Below are positions 43,563-53,371 of a stretch of DNA of 64,000 nucleotides, one piece after another (position 1 is the stretch's first letter; every line of letters begins with the position of its first letter). The stretch covers positions 744,001 through 808,000 of the forward strand of contig NC_017093.1 in assembly GCF_000284295.1 (NCBI RefSeq), given 5' to 3'. The translations under genes and the position numbers were made by a program. Source of the DNA: Actinoplanes missouriensis 431 (lineage in GTDB: Bacteria > Actinomycetota > Actinomycetes > Mycobacteriales > Micromonosporaceae). The notes beneath the pieces were generated by a model that was not told the origin of the DNA, made no database searches, and was given only the letters and a program-made list of their open reading frames with translations.

Positions 43563-44926
43563 GTGTGGTCGCTCCCCTCGATCCAGTCGCGCCAGAGCAG
43601 CGCGTACGCCAGAACCATGAAGGCCAGAGGGGTGACCAGGGAGTTGTACCAGAGCATCGCCGAGAACGAGGTGACGAGCGCACCGCTCGCGGCCACCCCG
43701 ATCGCGCTCCGGTCACGGCGGAAGCGCCACAACCCGTACCCGAAGAAACCGAGATATCCGGCCGTGCCCACCGCGCCGTGCGCGTAGAGCAGCTGCCAGA
43801 GCTGCCCGTTGCCGCCGACCGTGAAGTTGCCGCAACGCTCGCAGCCCGCGCTCTCCCCGACCGCGATCGAGTTCCGCCCGCCGAGGGTGTCCCGGGTGCC
43901 GCCGTATCCGATCACCGGTGACTCGGCGAAACCGTCCAGGGCCCTCTCGATCAGGTACGACCGGACGCCGTTGGACTTGCCGTTGTCGAGTCGCGCCTGC
44001 ACGGTGTCACCGAGTGGGGTGGCCGTCAGCACGGCGGCCAGCGCACCGGCGGCGGCGATCACCACCCCGAGGATCCAGATGCGGCCGGCCAGCACGTACC
44101 GGATCGCGACGTAGACGACGAGCACGCCGATCCCGATCCAGAGGCCGCGGTTGAGCGAGGCCACCGCCGGCACGGCCGAGATGGCGAGGCAGAGCAGGGC
44201 CAGCGCCTTCTTGCCGGCGCTGCGGCTCGCCCACGCGGCCACCAGCAGGAATCCGGCCAGCAGGCAGAAGTTGTTGCCCCAGGTGTTGGTGTAACCCCAG
44301 GGCGCGGCCGGGCGCGGCTTCTCACCACCGACCAGATCCATGATCTGCGCGGCGTAGGGGTGCACCAGGGACCTGATGAACCCCTTGTTGCGTACGCCGG
44401 ACGGCAGCACCCACTCGACCGGCGAGGTGAACTCGAACGTGCCGGCCACCATGCCGAGCAGGCCACCCGCCACGGTCAGCACGAACATGCCGGCGAGCAG
44501 CCGCACCAGGCGCCGGCGGGACAGCTCCGCCTCGGTCAGGTTGCCGGCGTAGAGCAGCAGCACGGTCAGCGACAGGTACATCGAGAGCTTGTAGACGACG
44601 GCCGGCAGCCTGTCGCTCGCGCGTTCCACCACGGTGCCCGTCGGGTCCGCGCCCAGCGCGGCGATGCTGACCACCGCCGCGATCAGGAAGATCGCCCACC
44701 AGGCGAAACCCGGTGGCAGGCGCAGCGGCCGGCCCGCGGCCCGCCGGCGCACCAGCAGAAACAGCATCGGCGCCGCCATCAGCGGAAAGATCAGCACGCC
44801 CAGGCCGAGCGCCCACCAGAGCGGGTAGAGCAGCAGGATGCCGGCGACCGGCCAGGCCGGCAGGGAGCGGTTCTTGACGCTGCGGGCGGCCGGTCCGGCG
44901 AGCGGAGCCGCCGCGACCGTCGTCAC
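43559..44926 (-). CDS. O-antigen ligase / Wzy-like polymerase
   Basis: A 455-residue protein with about 11-12 helices. A large extracytoplasmic loop lies between LNRGLWIGIGVLVVYVAIRY and the later helices, containing ERALDGFAESPVIGYGGTRD and a Cys pair (AGCERCGNF). The SLNRGLW and P-I-G-x-G elements are typical of the Wzy_C/WaaL family, which polymerises or transfers lipid-linked glycans on the outer face of the membrane. It lies between the Wzz-like gene and the kinase-fold gene, as expected for a Wzy-dependent pathway. Confidence 0.85.
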   Translation of the reverse strand: MTTVAAAPLAGPAARSVKNRSLPAWPVAGILLLYPLWWALGLGVLIFPLMAAPMLFLLVRRRAAGRPLRLPPGFAWWAIFLIAAVVSIAALGADPTGTVVERASDRLPAVVYKLSMYLSLTVLLLYAGNLTEAELSRRRLVRLLAGMFVLTVAGGLLGMVAGTFEFTSPVEWVLPSGVRNKGFIRSLVHPYAAQIMDLVGGEKPRPAAPWGYTNTWGNNFCLLAGFLLVAAWASRSAGKKALALLCLAISAVPAVASLNRGLWIGIGVLVVYVAIRYVLAGRIWILGVVIAAAGALAAVLTATPLGDTVQARLDNGKSNGVRSYLIERALDGFAESPVIGYGGTRDTLGGRNSIAVGESAGCERCGNFTVGGNGQLWQLLYAHGAVGTAGYLGFFGYGLWRFRRDRSAIGVAASGALVTSFSAMLWYNSLVTPLAFMVLAYALLWRDWIEGSDHT

Positions 44927-46599
44927 TTCTCGTCGCCGTCGCTGGCGATCTTCTCGATGACCGCGGTCTCGTCGGCGACCGCCTCGGCCGGGCGCTGACG
45001 CGGCGATCCGGCGAACTGGAGCTTCTGGGTGGGCTCGTCGACCGGCTGCGGGGTCAGCGTCACGGCCGGCGCCACGAAGTCGCCGGGCTTCATCGGGGCG
45101 AGCTTCGGCATCACCACGGCGCCGAGCAGCCGGGTGCCGACCCGCTGCAGCTGCTCGGTCGCGTCGATCAGGGCGGGCCGGCGGGAGCGGCGCAGCTCGA
45201 CCGCGAGGATCGCCGCGTCGGCGAGGCTCGCCAGGCTCTGCGCGTCGGCGCTGCTGCTCGTCGACGGCGCCTCGATCACCACGTATCCGCCCTGCTGGCG
45301 CAGCGCCGACAGGGTGTCCTTGAGGCGCTGCGACTGCATCAGCCCGGCGGCGGTGGCCGCGCCCCCGGTGGTGATCACCCGCAGCGACGGGATGCGCGGG
45401 GTCCGCTGCAGCGTGCGCGACAGGGACGCCCGCCCGGCCAGCAGGTCGGAGAGCCCGGGCAGGGCGGAGACCCCGAGCATCCGCGCCAGCGGCGCGGCAT
45501 CGACGACGCTGTCCGGCAGGTGCGCCCCGATCAGGATCACATCACTGCCGGTACGGGCCAGCGCCGCAGCCAGGTTCGCGGCCACCAGCGTGCTGGCCGA
45601 CCCCCGGCTGATCCCGGTCACCACGATGATCTGGTCGCCCTCGCGCAGGCTGGCGAGAACCTCGTTGCGGAGGCGGTTGAAGACCCGCCCGCCCGGCCCG
45701 TACGGCTGCACCACGTCGTCGAAGTGCGGCGTGCTCCGCTCGTCCAGCACGGCCAGCACCGGCACCCGGCCCCGGTCCCGCACGTCGGCCGCGGTGACCA
45801 GCCGCCTGTCGAAGCGTTCCCGCAGGTAGGCGAAGCAGAGGCCGAGCAGTAGGCCGATCATGCCGCCGGTGCCGACGTTGAGCAGCGTGTTCGGGCTGGT
45901 CGGGCGCTCCGGGAGGCGGGCGTCGCTGATGATGGTGCCGCCGCCGACCATCGTCGTGGTGAGCTCGTTCAGGCGGCCGGTCAGCGAGTTCAGCTGGTTC
46001 TGCGAGTTGTTCCGCAGGCTCTGCAGGTTGCTCTCGGTGGAGCTGCCGGGCGCCGCGACGGCCAGTTTCGCGTTCAGGCCGGTCAGCGCCCCGGTCAGCT
46101 GCTTGACCTTGAGGCTCAGCGACCGGATCTGCTTGTCCAGCTGGGCGCGCGCGGTCTCGTCCCGGTTGCGCAGGTACGCCTCGGCGAACGCGTGCGAGCC
46201 GATCCGTGCCGCCTGGGGCGTGTCCGCCTGGAACGTGATCACGAGGACCGTGGTGTTCGCCGGAACCTGCACCGACACCGAGCGTGCCAGCTCGATCGGC
46301 GAGGTCCCGGAGCGCATCAGGGCGGCGGCTCGGGTCGCGACCGCGCCGGAGCCGACCAGCTGGGCCTCGGTGTCCAGGTTGACCGCGCCCTTGGTCCGGC
46401 CGCCCTGCGCGTTGGTGTCCTGGTCGACGGATTGGACGAGCACCGAGGTCGACGACTCGTACACCTTGGGCATGGTCTGCGCCAAGATGGCGCCCGCGCC
46501 AAGGCCGGCCCCCGTCGCGACCAGGGCGATCCACCAGTGACGGCGGAACGCGCCCAGGTATTGCGAGACATCGGCGGACGCAGGACGAGGCGCTTCCAT
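44923..46599 (-). CDS. Wzz-type chain-length protein fused to a degenerate BY-kinase-like domain
   Basis: A 558-residue protein. The first helix is WWIALVATGAGLGAGAIL, followed by an extracytoplasmic Wzz domain with coiled-coil segments (AQLDKQIRSLSLKVKQL), the Pro-rich P-x-x-P region LPERPTSPNTLL and the second helix GGMIGLLLGLCFAYL. The C-terminal ATPase-like domain aligns with CpsD/BY-kinases but lacks key residues. Walker A reads GISRGSAST (no Lys), Walker A' reads VILIGAHL (no Asp) and Walker B reads VVIEAPST. There is no Tyr-rich tail. It is likely structural, setting polymer length without kinase activity. Confidence 0.85.
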   Translation of the reverse strand: MEAPRPASADVSQYLGAFRRHWWIALVATGAGLGAGAILAQTMPKVYESSTSVLVQSVDQDTNAQGGRTKGAVNLDTEAQLVGSGAVATRAAALMRSGTSPIELARSVSVQVPANTTVLVITFQADTPQAARIGSHAFAEAYLRNRDETARAQLDKQIRSLSLKVKQLTGALTGLNAKLAVAAPGSSTESNLQSLRNNSQNQLNSLTGRLNELTTTMVGGGTIISDARLPERPTSPNTLLNVGTGGMIGLLLGLCFAYLRERFDRRLVTAADVRDRGRVPVLAVLDERSTPHFDDVVQPYGPGGRVFNRLRNEVLASLREGDQIIVVTGISRGSASTLVAANLAAALARTGSDVILIGAHLPDSVVDAAPLARMLGVSALPGLSDLLAGRASLSRTLQRTPRIPSLRVITTGGAATAAGLMQSQRLKDTLSALRQQGGYVVIEAPSTSSSADAQSLASLADAAILAVELRRSRRPALIDATEQLQRVGTRLLGAVVMPKLAPMKPGDFVAPAVTLTPQPVDEPTQKLQFAGSPRQRPAEAVADETAVIEKIASDGDEK

Positions 46600-46688
46600 C
46601 AGAGTTCGGCGGCCCTTCCGGGTAAAGGAGTGTTTCGGGCGTTTCGCCCCAGAGGGGTAACGCCGCACTCCCGCCGCGAGTGATGGGC

Positions 46689-48209
46689 CTACGTGAGTTT
46701 GGGCTCCACCCAGCCGTTCTCGATCAGGTATGCGAGCACCACTTCGACCGCGTCGGGCACGGTCATCGTGGTGGTGTCGATGGTCAGTTCGGCGTTCACC
46801 GGCACCTCGTACGGGTCGTCGATCCCGGTCATCCCGCGCAGCTGACCGGCGCGGGCTCGGGCGTACAGGCCCTTGCGGTCGCGGCGCTCGCAGACCTCCA
46901 GCGGGGTGGCCACGTGCACCAGGACGAACCCGGCGCCGGCCTCCGCCGCCATCCGCCGGGCCGCCGCCCGGGCCTCCTCGTACGGGGCGATCGGGCAGGC
47001 CACGGCCATGCCCCGGTGCCGGCCCACCTCGGCCGCCACCCAGCCGATCCGGCGCACGTTGCGGTCCCGGTCGGCCTTGCTGAAGCCGAGGCCGGCGGTC
47101 AGCTCGCGGCGCACCACGTCGCCGTCGAGCAGGGTGATGGTCCGCTCGCCGTTCTCCCGCATGGCGTCGGCCAGGTTGCGGGCGATCGTCGACTTGCCGG
47201 AGCCGGAGAGGCCGGTGAAGAAGACCACGAGCCCGCGGTGCCGGCGCGGCGGCCGGACCCGGGACAGCTCCTTGGCGACCGCCGGCGGGGTGTGCCACTC
47301 GGGCAGCGGGAAGCCGCGGTCCAGCAGGTCGTCGATCTCGGCCGGGGACATCGCGAGGCGGCGGTTGCGCGGCGGGATGTCGTCGCGCCAGCGCCACTGG
47401 CCGTCCCGGTTGTCGTAGGCGAGCTCGCGCGGGACGAGGACGCGCACCCCGGCACCGGAGAGCATCTCGCCGGTGGAGAGGACGTGGGTCACCCCGTACG
47501 CCTGGGCCACCCGGGCGCGCAGCAGGGCGTCCCGCATCTCGTCGCCGTGCGGCAGCAGCGGCACCGCGACGACGGTGGCCGGTGGCATCCGGTCACGGGC
47601 CGCGAAGATCGAGCGGACCAGCGACTCCGGTGGCAGGCCGTCCGGTCCGGGGCCGCTCACCGGGATCAGGATCAGCAGGTGCGCGGCGAGGGTGCGCGCG
47701 GCGTGCGCGATCTGGGCGAGCTGCGGCCGGTGCAGCGGACGGTCGGCGATGACACCGAGCACCCGTCCGGGGGGAAGCAGCGCGGTCACCTCGCCCGGGG
47801 TGCGCCGCAGCCGCTGGAACGGGCCATGGCCGCCGTCGCCCATCCGGCGCACCGGGCCGCCGATGCCGAACCGGTTGACCCCGGTCTGCCAGGCGTCGGT
47901 GACGTCGATGGCGGCGACCGGCGCGCCCTCCGGGTCGGTCAGGACGACCGTGCGCCGGCCGGGATCGCGCAGGTCGAGGGTCTGCGCCAGCTCGCCGGGG
48001 ACCTCCAGCGTGACCGCGACCGGCCAGGGAGTGCCGTCGGCGAGACGGCCGGTCCGGCTCAGCGAGGCCAGGTCGGCCCGGCCGAGGAACCCGGTCAGTG
48101 GTGCGTACGCCCCGGAGAGCAGTAGTTCGAGGTCCGCCAACTCGTACGGGCGCGGCGTGAAGGACGGGGCGTCCCGCAGCACATCCTCGGGCAGTACCGA
48201 TCCATTCAC
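46689..48209 (-). CDS. cysC: Sulfate adenylyltransferase-like / adenylyl-sulfate kinase fusion
   Basis: A 506-residue two-domain protein. The C-terminal ~180 residues are a complete APS kinase: FFTGLSGSGKSTIARNLA (P-loop), LLDGDVVRRELTAGLGFSK, RRIGWVAAEVGRHRGM and RDRKGLYARARAGQL, then GIDDPYE. This makes PAPS from APS. The N-terminal ~320 residues have a sulfurylase fold (ELLLSGAYAPLTGFLG). The ATP-binding QxRNPxHxxH segment is degraded to VIADRPLHRPQ, and I find no clear GRDHAG, so ATP sulfurylase activity is doubtful. It would supply PAPS to the two sulfotransferases. The start is GTG 48209. Confidence 0.88.
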   Translation of the reverse strand: MNGSVLPEDVLRDAPSFTPRPYELADLELLLSGAYAPLTGFLGRADLASLSRTGRLADGTPWPVAVTLEVPGELAQTLDLRDPGRRTVVLTDPEGAPVAAIDVTDAWQTGVNRFGIGGPVRRMGDGGHGPFQRLRRTPGEVTALLPPGRVLGVIADRPLHRPQLAQIAHAARTLAAHLLILIPVSGPGPDGLPPESLVRSIFAARDRMPPATVVAVPLLPHGDEMRDALLRARVAQAYGVTHVLSTGEMLSGAGVRVLVPRELAYDNRDGQWRWRDDIPPRNRRLAMSPAEIDDLLDRGFPLPEWHTPPAVAKELSRVRPPRRHRGLVVFFTGLSGSGKSTIARNLADAMRENGERTITLLDGDVVRRELTAGLGFSKADRDRNVRRIGWVAAEVGRHRGMAVACPIAPYEEARAAARRMAAEAGAGFVLVHVATPLEVCERRDRKGLYARARAGQLRGMTGIDDPYEVPVNAELTIDTTTMTVPDAVEVVLAYLIENGWVEPKLT

Positions 48210-48367
48210 CTTCGCATCCCCCTGCAGCAGACTTGGGGGACAGTTTCGCAGCCTCGATCGAGTGGGTCGAGACGGGCTCTCGCTCTTCTGCGGATCTTCT
48301 TACGAGACGGGCCGCAGGAGCGGCCAAAACGACTTAACTCGGGGATCCGGTTAAATCGCGTCATTTC

Positions 48368-48407
48368 TGGACAAATTGCGCCGATCGCCTGATACTGCCT
48401 GTTTGTG
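48368..48407 (+). promoter_or_regulatory. Promoter of the secreted GH26-like gene, leaderless start
   Basis: TGGACA (48368-48373), 17-bp spacer, GATACT (48391-48396), then eight bases to GTG 48405 with no Shine-Dalgarno. Both hexamers are close to the housekeeping consensus, and the predicted start of transcription is at the codon. Confidence 0.6.
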
Positions 48408-49721
48408 AGACAGAACCGGAGCCGACTCGTGCACAGGGCAGTCCTGACCACAGCCTTCGCCATGTCGGTGACGGTCACCCTGGCATGGGCCTGGACCGGC
48501 GGCATCGACCAGCTCGGGCTGCGGCACGAGCCGCCCCGGGAGCCGCGGATCGTCGTGCCGGACGCCGACGCGCCACTGCCCCGCACACTCGCGCCACTGG
48601 GACCGCCGGCGTACGAGCCGGAGCCCGGATCCGCCGGGACTCCCGGTGACGGCGGGGCGTCGGGGGGCGTGCTCCCCCCGTACCGGAAACCGGTTCTGAG
48701 TAATTCCGGCACCCAGCTGCTCGGCGGCGTGCCGGTCCGGCACCAGCCGCGGGCGGCGAACCGGGCCGAGGGCAAGAAGTGCCGGACCGGCGCCCGGCTC
48801 GTGCCGACCTGCGGGGTGCTCTGGGGGGTGGCGCCGGGCGCGAAGACCGAGGCCCGCGGTGTGCAGGCGCTGCACGAGTTCGAGCGCAAGACCGGGCGGC
48901 ACCAGGCGGTGTTCCACGCCTACCACAGCGGGATCAACCAGGTCTTCCCCACCGAGCAGGAGATCGCGATCTCCCGCGAACACGGCCGCAAGCGGATCCT
49001 GCTGCTCAACTGGAAACCGGAGACCACCACCTGGGCGCAGATCGCCAAGGGCGACCGGCGCACCGACGCCTTCCTCGACCGGCTCGCCGAGCACCTGCGC
49101 AAGAACTACCGGGAACGGTTCTTCTTCGCGATCCACCACGAGGCCGAGGATCAGGTACGGGAGAGGACCGGCTCCGGATACACGGCTCGGGACTACGCCG
49201 CGATGTTCCGGCACGTGGTCAAGCGGCTGCGGGCCAAGGGCGCGCACAACGTGGTGACCGTCCTGATCCACATGGCCTACGTCCCGCACACCACCAAGAG
49301 CTGGTTCAGTGACATGTACCCGGGTGACGACGTGGTCGACTGGATCGGCTTCGACACGTACTCCTACAGCGACCCCGGTTACGGCCACGGCGACTTCGAG
49401 GAGCTGCTCAACCGCCGCTCGGCGAGCAAACCGGGTTGGCCCGGCTTCTACAACTGGGTGCGCGCCAGGCATCCGCACAAGCCGCTGATGGTCGCCGAGT
49501 GGGGTGTCTGGTTCTCCAAGCGCAACCCCGGGCACATGGCCGACTTCTACCGCGAGGTGGGCCGGGAGATCGGCCGCTTCCCCGGCATCAAGGCGATGGT
49601 GCACTTCGAGACGCCCGCCAACCACAAGGGGCAGGACTCGTCGGTCGACAGCACTCCGGCCGCGCTGCGCGAATATCGGCGGCTGGGGCGGCTGCCGGTG
49701 TTCCAGGTGGCGGTCAGCTGA
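48405..49721 (+). CDS. GH26-like secreted glycoside hydrolase
   Basis: A 438-residue protein with a signal/anchor segment (AVLTTAFAMSVTVTLAWAW), a ~100-residue Pro-rich linker and a (beta/alpha)8 domain. Catalytic candidates are RERFFFAIHHEAED (acid/base Glu) and KPLMVAEWGVWFS (nucleophile Glu), with DDVVDWIGFDTYSYSD between them as in GH26. It is related to the lipoprotein at 38135-39130 but is longer and not lipidated. It probably cleaves a mannan-like or EPS backbone outside the cell. It starts divergently from the sulfurylase/APS kinase gene. Confidence 0.85.
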   Translation: MRQNRSRLVHRAVLTTAFAMSVTVTLAWAWTGGIDQLGLRHEPPREPRIVVPDADAPLPRTLAPLGPPAYEPEPGSAGTPGDGGASGGVLPPYRKPVLSNSGTQLLGGVPVRHQPRAANRAEGKKCRTGARLVPTCGVLWGVAPGAKTEARGVQALHEFERKTGRHQAVFHAYHSGINQVFPTEQEIAISREHGRKRILLLNWKPETTTWAQIAKGDRRTDAFLDRLAEHLRKNYRERFFFAIHHEAEDQVRERTGSGYTARDYAAMFRHVVKRLRAKGAHNVVTVLIHMAYVPHTTKSWFSDMYPGDDVVDWIGFDTYSYSDPGYGHGDFEELLNRRSASKPGWPGFYNWVRARHPHKPLMVAEWGVWFSKRNPGHMADFYREVGREIGRFPGIKAMVHFETPANHKGQDSSVDSTPAALREYRRLGRLPVFQVAVS

Positions 49722-49844
49722 GTTCCCCGTCTTCCGGTCGCTTTCTGTCTCCGGTCGTTTCCTGTGGGGAAGCTGAGAGACCCTGAGAGTCATCAGGGTT
49801 ACTTCCGGATACCCCGGGGTGCGTCGCCTTTCTAGGCTGAGGCC

Positions 49845-50759
49845 GTGACCATCATCGCTACGCAGGCGCTGACGAAGACGTACGGGGGCGGGGTGACCGC
49901 CCTCGCCGACCTGACCGTTGACGTCGACGCCGGAGTCATCGGGCTCGTCGGCGCCAACGGCGCCGGCAAGAGCACCTTCATCAAAATCATGCTGGGGCTG
50001 ATCGCGCCCAGCGCGGGCTCGGTCCGCGTGTTCGACCTCGACCCGGTCACCCAGACCGACCGGGTCCGTGCGCGGGTCGGATACATGCCGGAGAACGACT
50101 GCCTGCCGCAGGACGTCTCGGCTGCCGAGTTCGTCACCCATCTGGGGCGGATGAGCGGCCTGCCACGCACCGCGGCGCGCGAGCGTGCCTCCGAGGCGTT
50201 GCGGCACGTCGGCCTCTACGAGGAGCGGTACCGGCAGATCGGCGGCTACTCGACGGGCATGAAGCAGCGGGTCAAGCTGGCCCAGGCGCTCGTCCACGAC
50301 CCCGACCTGTTGCTGCTTGACGAGCCGACCAACGGCCTCGACCCGGCCGGGCGCGACGCCATGCTGGCGCTTGTGCACCGCATCGGCACCGAGTTCGGCA
50401 TCTCCGTCGTCGTCTGCTCGCACCTGCTCGGCGAGGTCGAGCGCATCTGTGACTCGCTCATCGCGATCGAGGGCGGCCGGCTGCTTCGCGCCGACCGGAT
50501 CTCGAGCATGACCGCGGCCTCCGATGTGCTCGCGGTCGAGGTCAGTGAGGGTACGGATGAGCTGGCCGCCGCCCTGGCCGGGATGGGCATGGCCGTGACC
50601 CGGGACGGGCGGATGCTGCTCGTGCCGATGGACTCGGAGACCGCCTACGACCGGATCCTGCACGCGGTGACCGAGCTCGACCTCTCCCTGCACCGCCTGG
50701 ACCAGCGCCGGCACCGCGTCGCCGAGCTCTTCACCGCGAAGGAGACCGCCGATGTCTGA
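49845..50759 (+). CDS. ABC transporter ATP-binding protein (ABC-2 type export), pair 1
   Basis: A 304-residue ATPase. Walker A is GANGAGKSTFIK, the signature is GYSTGMKQRVKLAQAL, Walker B is LLLLDEPTNGLDPAG and the H-loop is VVVCSHLLGE. The signature STGMKQ is the DrrA/CcmA-exporter form. A ~75-residue C-terminal domain follows. It probably powers export of a lipid, drug or peptide with the overlapping permease. GTG 49845 is six bases after TAGGCT (49833-49838), so the start may be leaderless. Confidence 0.92.
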   Translation: MTIIATQALTKTYGGGVTALADLTVDVDAGVIGLVGANGAGKSTFIKIMLGLIAPSAGSVRVFDLDPVTQTDRVRARVGYMPENDCLPQDVSAAEFVTHLGRMSGLPRTAARERASEALRHVGLYEERYRQIGGYSTGMKQRVKLAQALVHDPDLLLLDEPTNGLDPAGRDAMLALVHRIGTEFGISVVVCSHLLGEVERICDSLIAIEGGRLLRADRISSMTAASDVLAVEVSEGTDELAAALAGMGMAVTRDGRMLLVPMDSETAYDRILHAVTELDLSLHRLDQRRHRVAELFTAKETADV

Positions 50760-51617
50760 GGCCGGCGTCATCCACGACATTGGCTATCAGCGGTACGAAG
50801 GCGTACGGCTGGGCCGGGGTGCGGCACTGCTCGCGCTCTACGTGCACGGCCTGCGCGCCGCGTTCGGCTTCGGCCGCTCGGCCAAGGCGAAGATCTTCCC
50901 CTGGCTGGTGGCCGGCATCATGCTGCTGGTCGCGGTGATCCTGGCGGCCGTCCGGTCCCAGCTCAACCAGGTGATCTTCACGTACACGCAGTTCGACGAC
51001 CAGATGGCCTGGCTGATCATCTTCTTCGTCGCGATCCTCGCGCCGGAGCTGATGTCCCGGGACATCAAGTCCGGCACGCTGCCGCTCTACTTCAGCCGCC
51101 CGCTGCGCGCCGCCGACTACGTGACGGCGAAATACCTGGCGATGGCGAGCGCGGTCTGGCTGCTCCTCGGCATCCCGCAGCTGATCATGTTCCTGGGCGC
51201 CGCGTTCACCACGGACGACGGGGCGAAAGGCGTCTGGAACGAGTTCCTCGACCTGGCGCCCGGCTGGGGTTACAGCCTGCTCTGGGCGCTGCTGTTCAGC
51301 GGCATCGGCCTGCTGATCGCGTCGCTCACCGGCAAGCGGGCGTTCGCGGCCGGCGGCATCGTCGCCGTCTTCCTGCTGACCACCCCGGTGGTCGGCGTGC
51401 TGAGCATCCTGACCTCCAGCACGGCGAACCACCTGGCCGGCCTGGCCAGCCCGATGACGCTGGTCTCCGGCGTCGGCACCTGGATCTCCGGCAGCGCCGA
51501 CGACGAGATGGGCATCCCGATCGGCGACTTCGGACCCGTCTACGCCATCGAGGCGTTCTGCCTGATCGCCGCGTGCCTCCTGCTGCTGCTGGCCCGATAC
51601 CGGAAGGTGGCCTCGCT

Positions 51618-51621
<4 letters not shown>
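50752..51621 (+). CDS. ABC-2 type permease, pair 1
   Basis: A 289-residue membrane protein. A short cytoplasmic N-terminus (IHDIGYQRYEGVRLGR) precedes six predicted helices, e.g. IFPWLVAGIMLLVAVILAAV and MAWLIIFFVAILAPEL. The sequence SRDIKSGTLPLYFSRPLRAA is the coupling region common to this ABC-2 subfamily (dI-K/R-x-G-T-L ... S-R-P). Its ATG overlaps the ATPase end by 8 bp. It forms an exporter with the preceding ATPase; the substrate is unknown. Confidence 0.88.
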
Positions 51622-52570
<949 letters not shown>

Positions 52571-52571
<1 letters not shown>

Positions 52572-53281
52572 TGTCCACCGTCGCTCTGATCACGGCGCGC
52601 GGGCTCTTCGGCCAGCGCCGGGCGCTGATCCTGCTCCCGCTCCCGTTGCTGCTGATCGGCCTGGCAGCGATCTGCCGGGCGTACGACATCGACGCCGACC
52701 AGTGGGGTGCCGCGGTCATCGTCGGCCTCGGCTTCGCCGTGGTCCTCCCGGTGGTCTCGCTGATCGTCGGCACCGGCGTCCTCGGCTCCGAGGTGGACGA
52801 CGGCACGCTGGTGCACATCCTCACCAAGCCGCTGCCGCGCCGCGACATCATCCTCGCGAAGTACATGGTCGCCGCCGGCGCCTCCGCGGTCACCTCGGCC
52901 GTGCCGCTCTTCGTGGCGGGCGTCCTGGCCGACTCGGCCACGTTCGGGTTGGCCCTGGCGGTGGCGGCGGTGGTCGGCGCCTTCGCGTACTCCGCGCTGT
53001 TCCTGCTGCTCAGCCTGCTGACCCGCCGGCCGGTTCTGCTCGGTCTGGTCTACATCCTGGTCTGGGAGGGGCTGCTCGGGCGCTTCCTGAGCGGGACGCG
53101 GGTGCTCTCCATCGAGCAGTACGTCATCACCATCGCCGACAAGCTCGAACCGACCACGATCCTGCAGTCCCAGGTGGGCGTCACGACGGCGATCGTGATG
53201 AGCGTGGTGTTCGTGGTGGCCTGCACGCTGGCGGCGATCAACCGCCTGGGCAGCTTCAGTCTGGCCGGCGAGACGAGCTGA
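52571..53281 (+). CDS. ABC-2 type permease, pair 2
   Basis: A 236-residue membrane protein with about six helices (ALILLPLPLLLIGLAAICRA, AAVIVGLGFAVVLPVVSLIV, VYILVWEGLLGRFLSG). The coupling region is GSEVDDGTLVHILTKPLPRR, matching the pair 1 permease in style though shorter. The stop of the ATPase and the ATG share one base (TGATG). It is the last gene of the four-gene operon; a hairpin terminator follows directly. Confidence 0.88.
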
Positions 53282-53288
53282 CAGCCCA

Positions 53289-53315
53289 CCCGGGCGGGCT
53301 GCTGGCCCGCCCGGG
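53289..53315 (+). terminator. Terminator of the ABC-2 operon
   Basis: CCCGGGCGGGC (53289-53299) / GCCCGCCCGGG (53305-53315), a perfect 11-bp stem with a TGCTG loop, seven bases after the stop. Confidence 0.82.
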
Positions 53316-53371
53316 GCGCGCTGTTCCGCCCCGGAATTCTGTCGGAGGGGGGCGATAGTGTGCCCGCCGTG

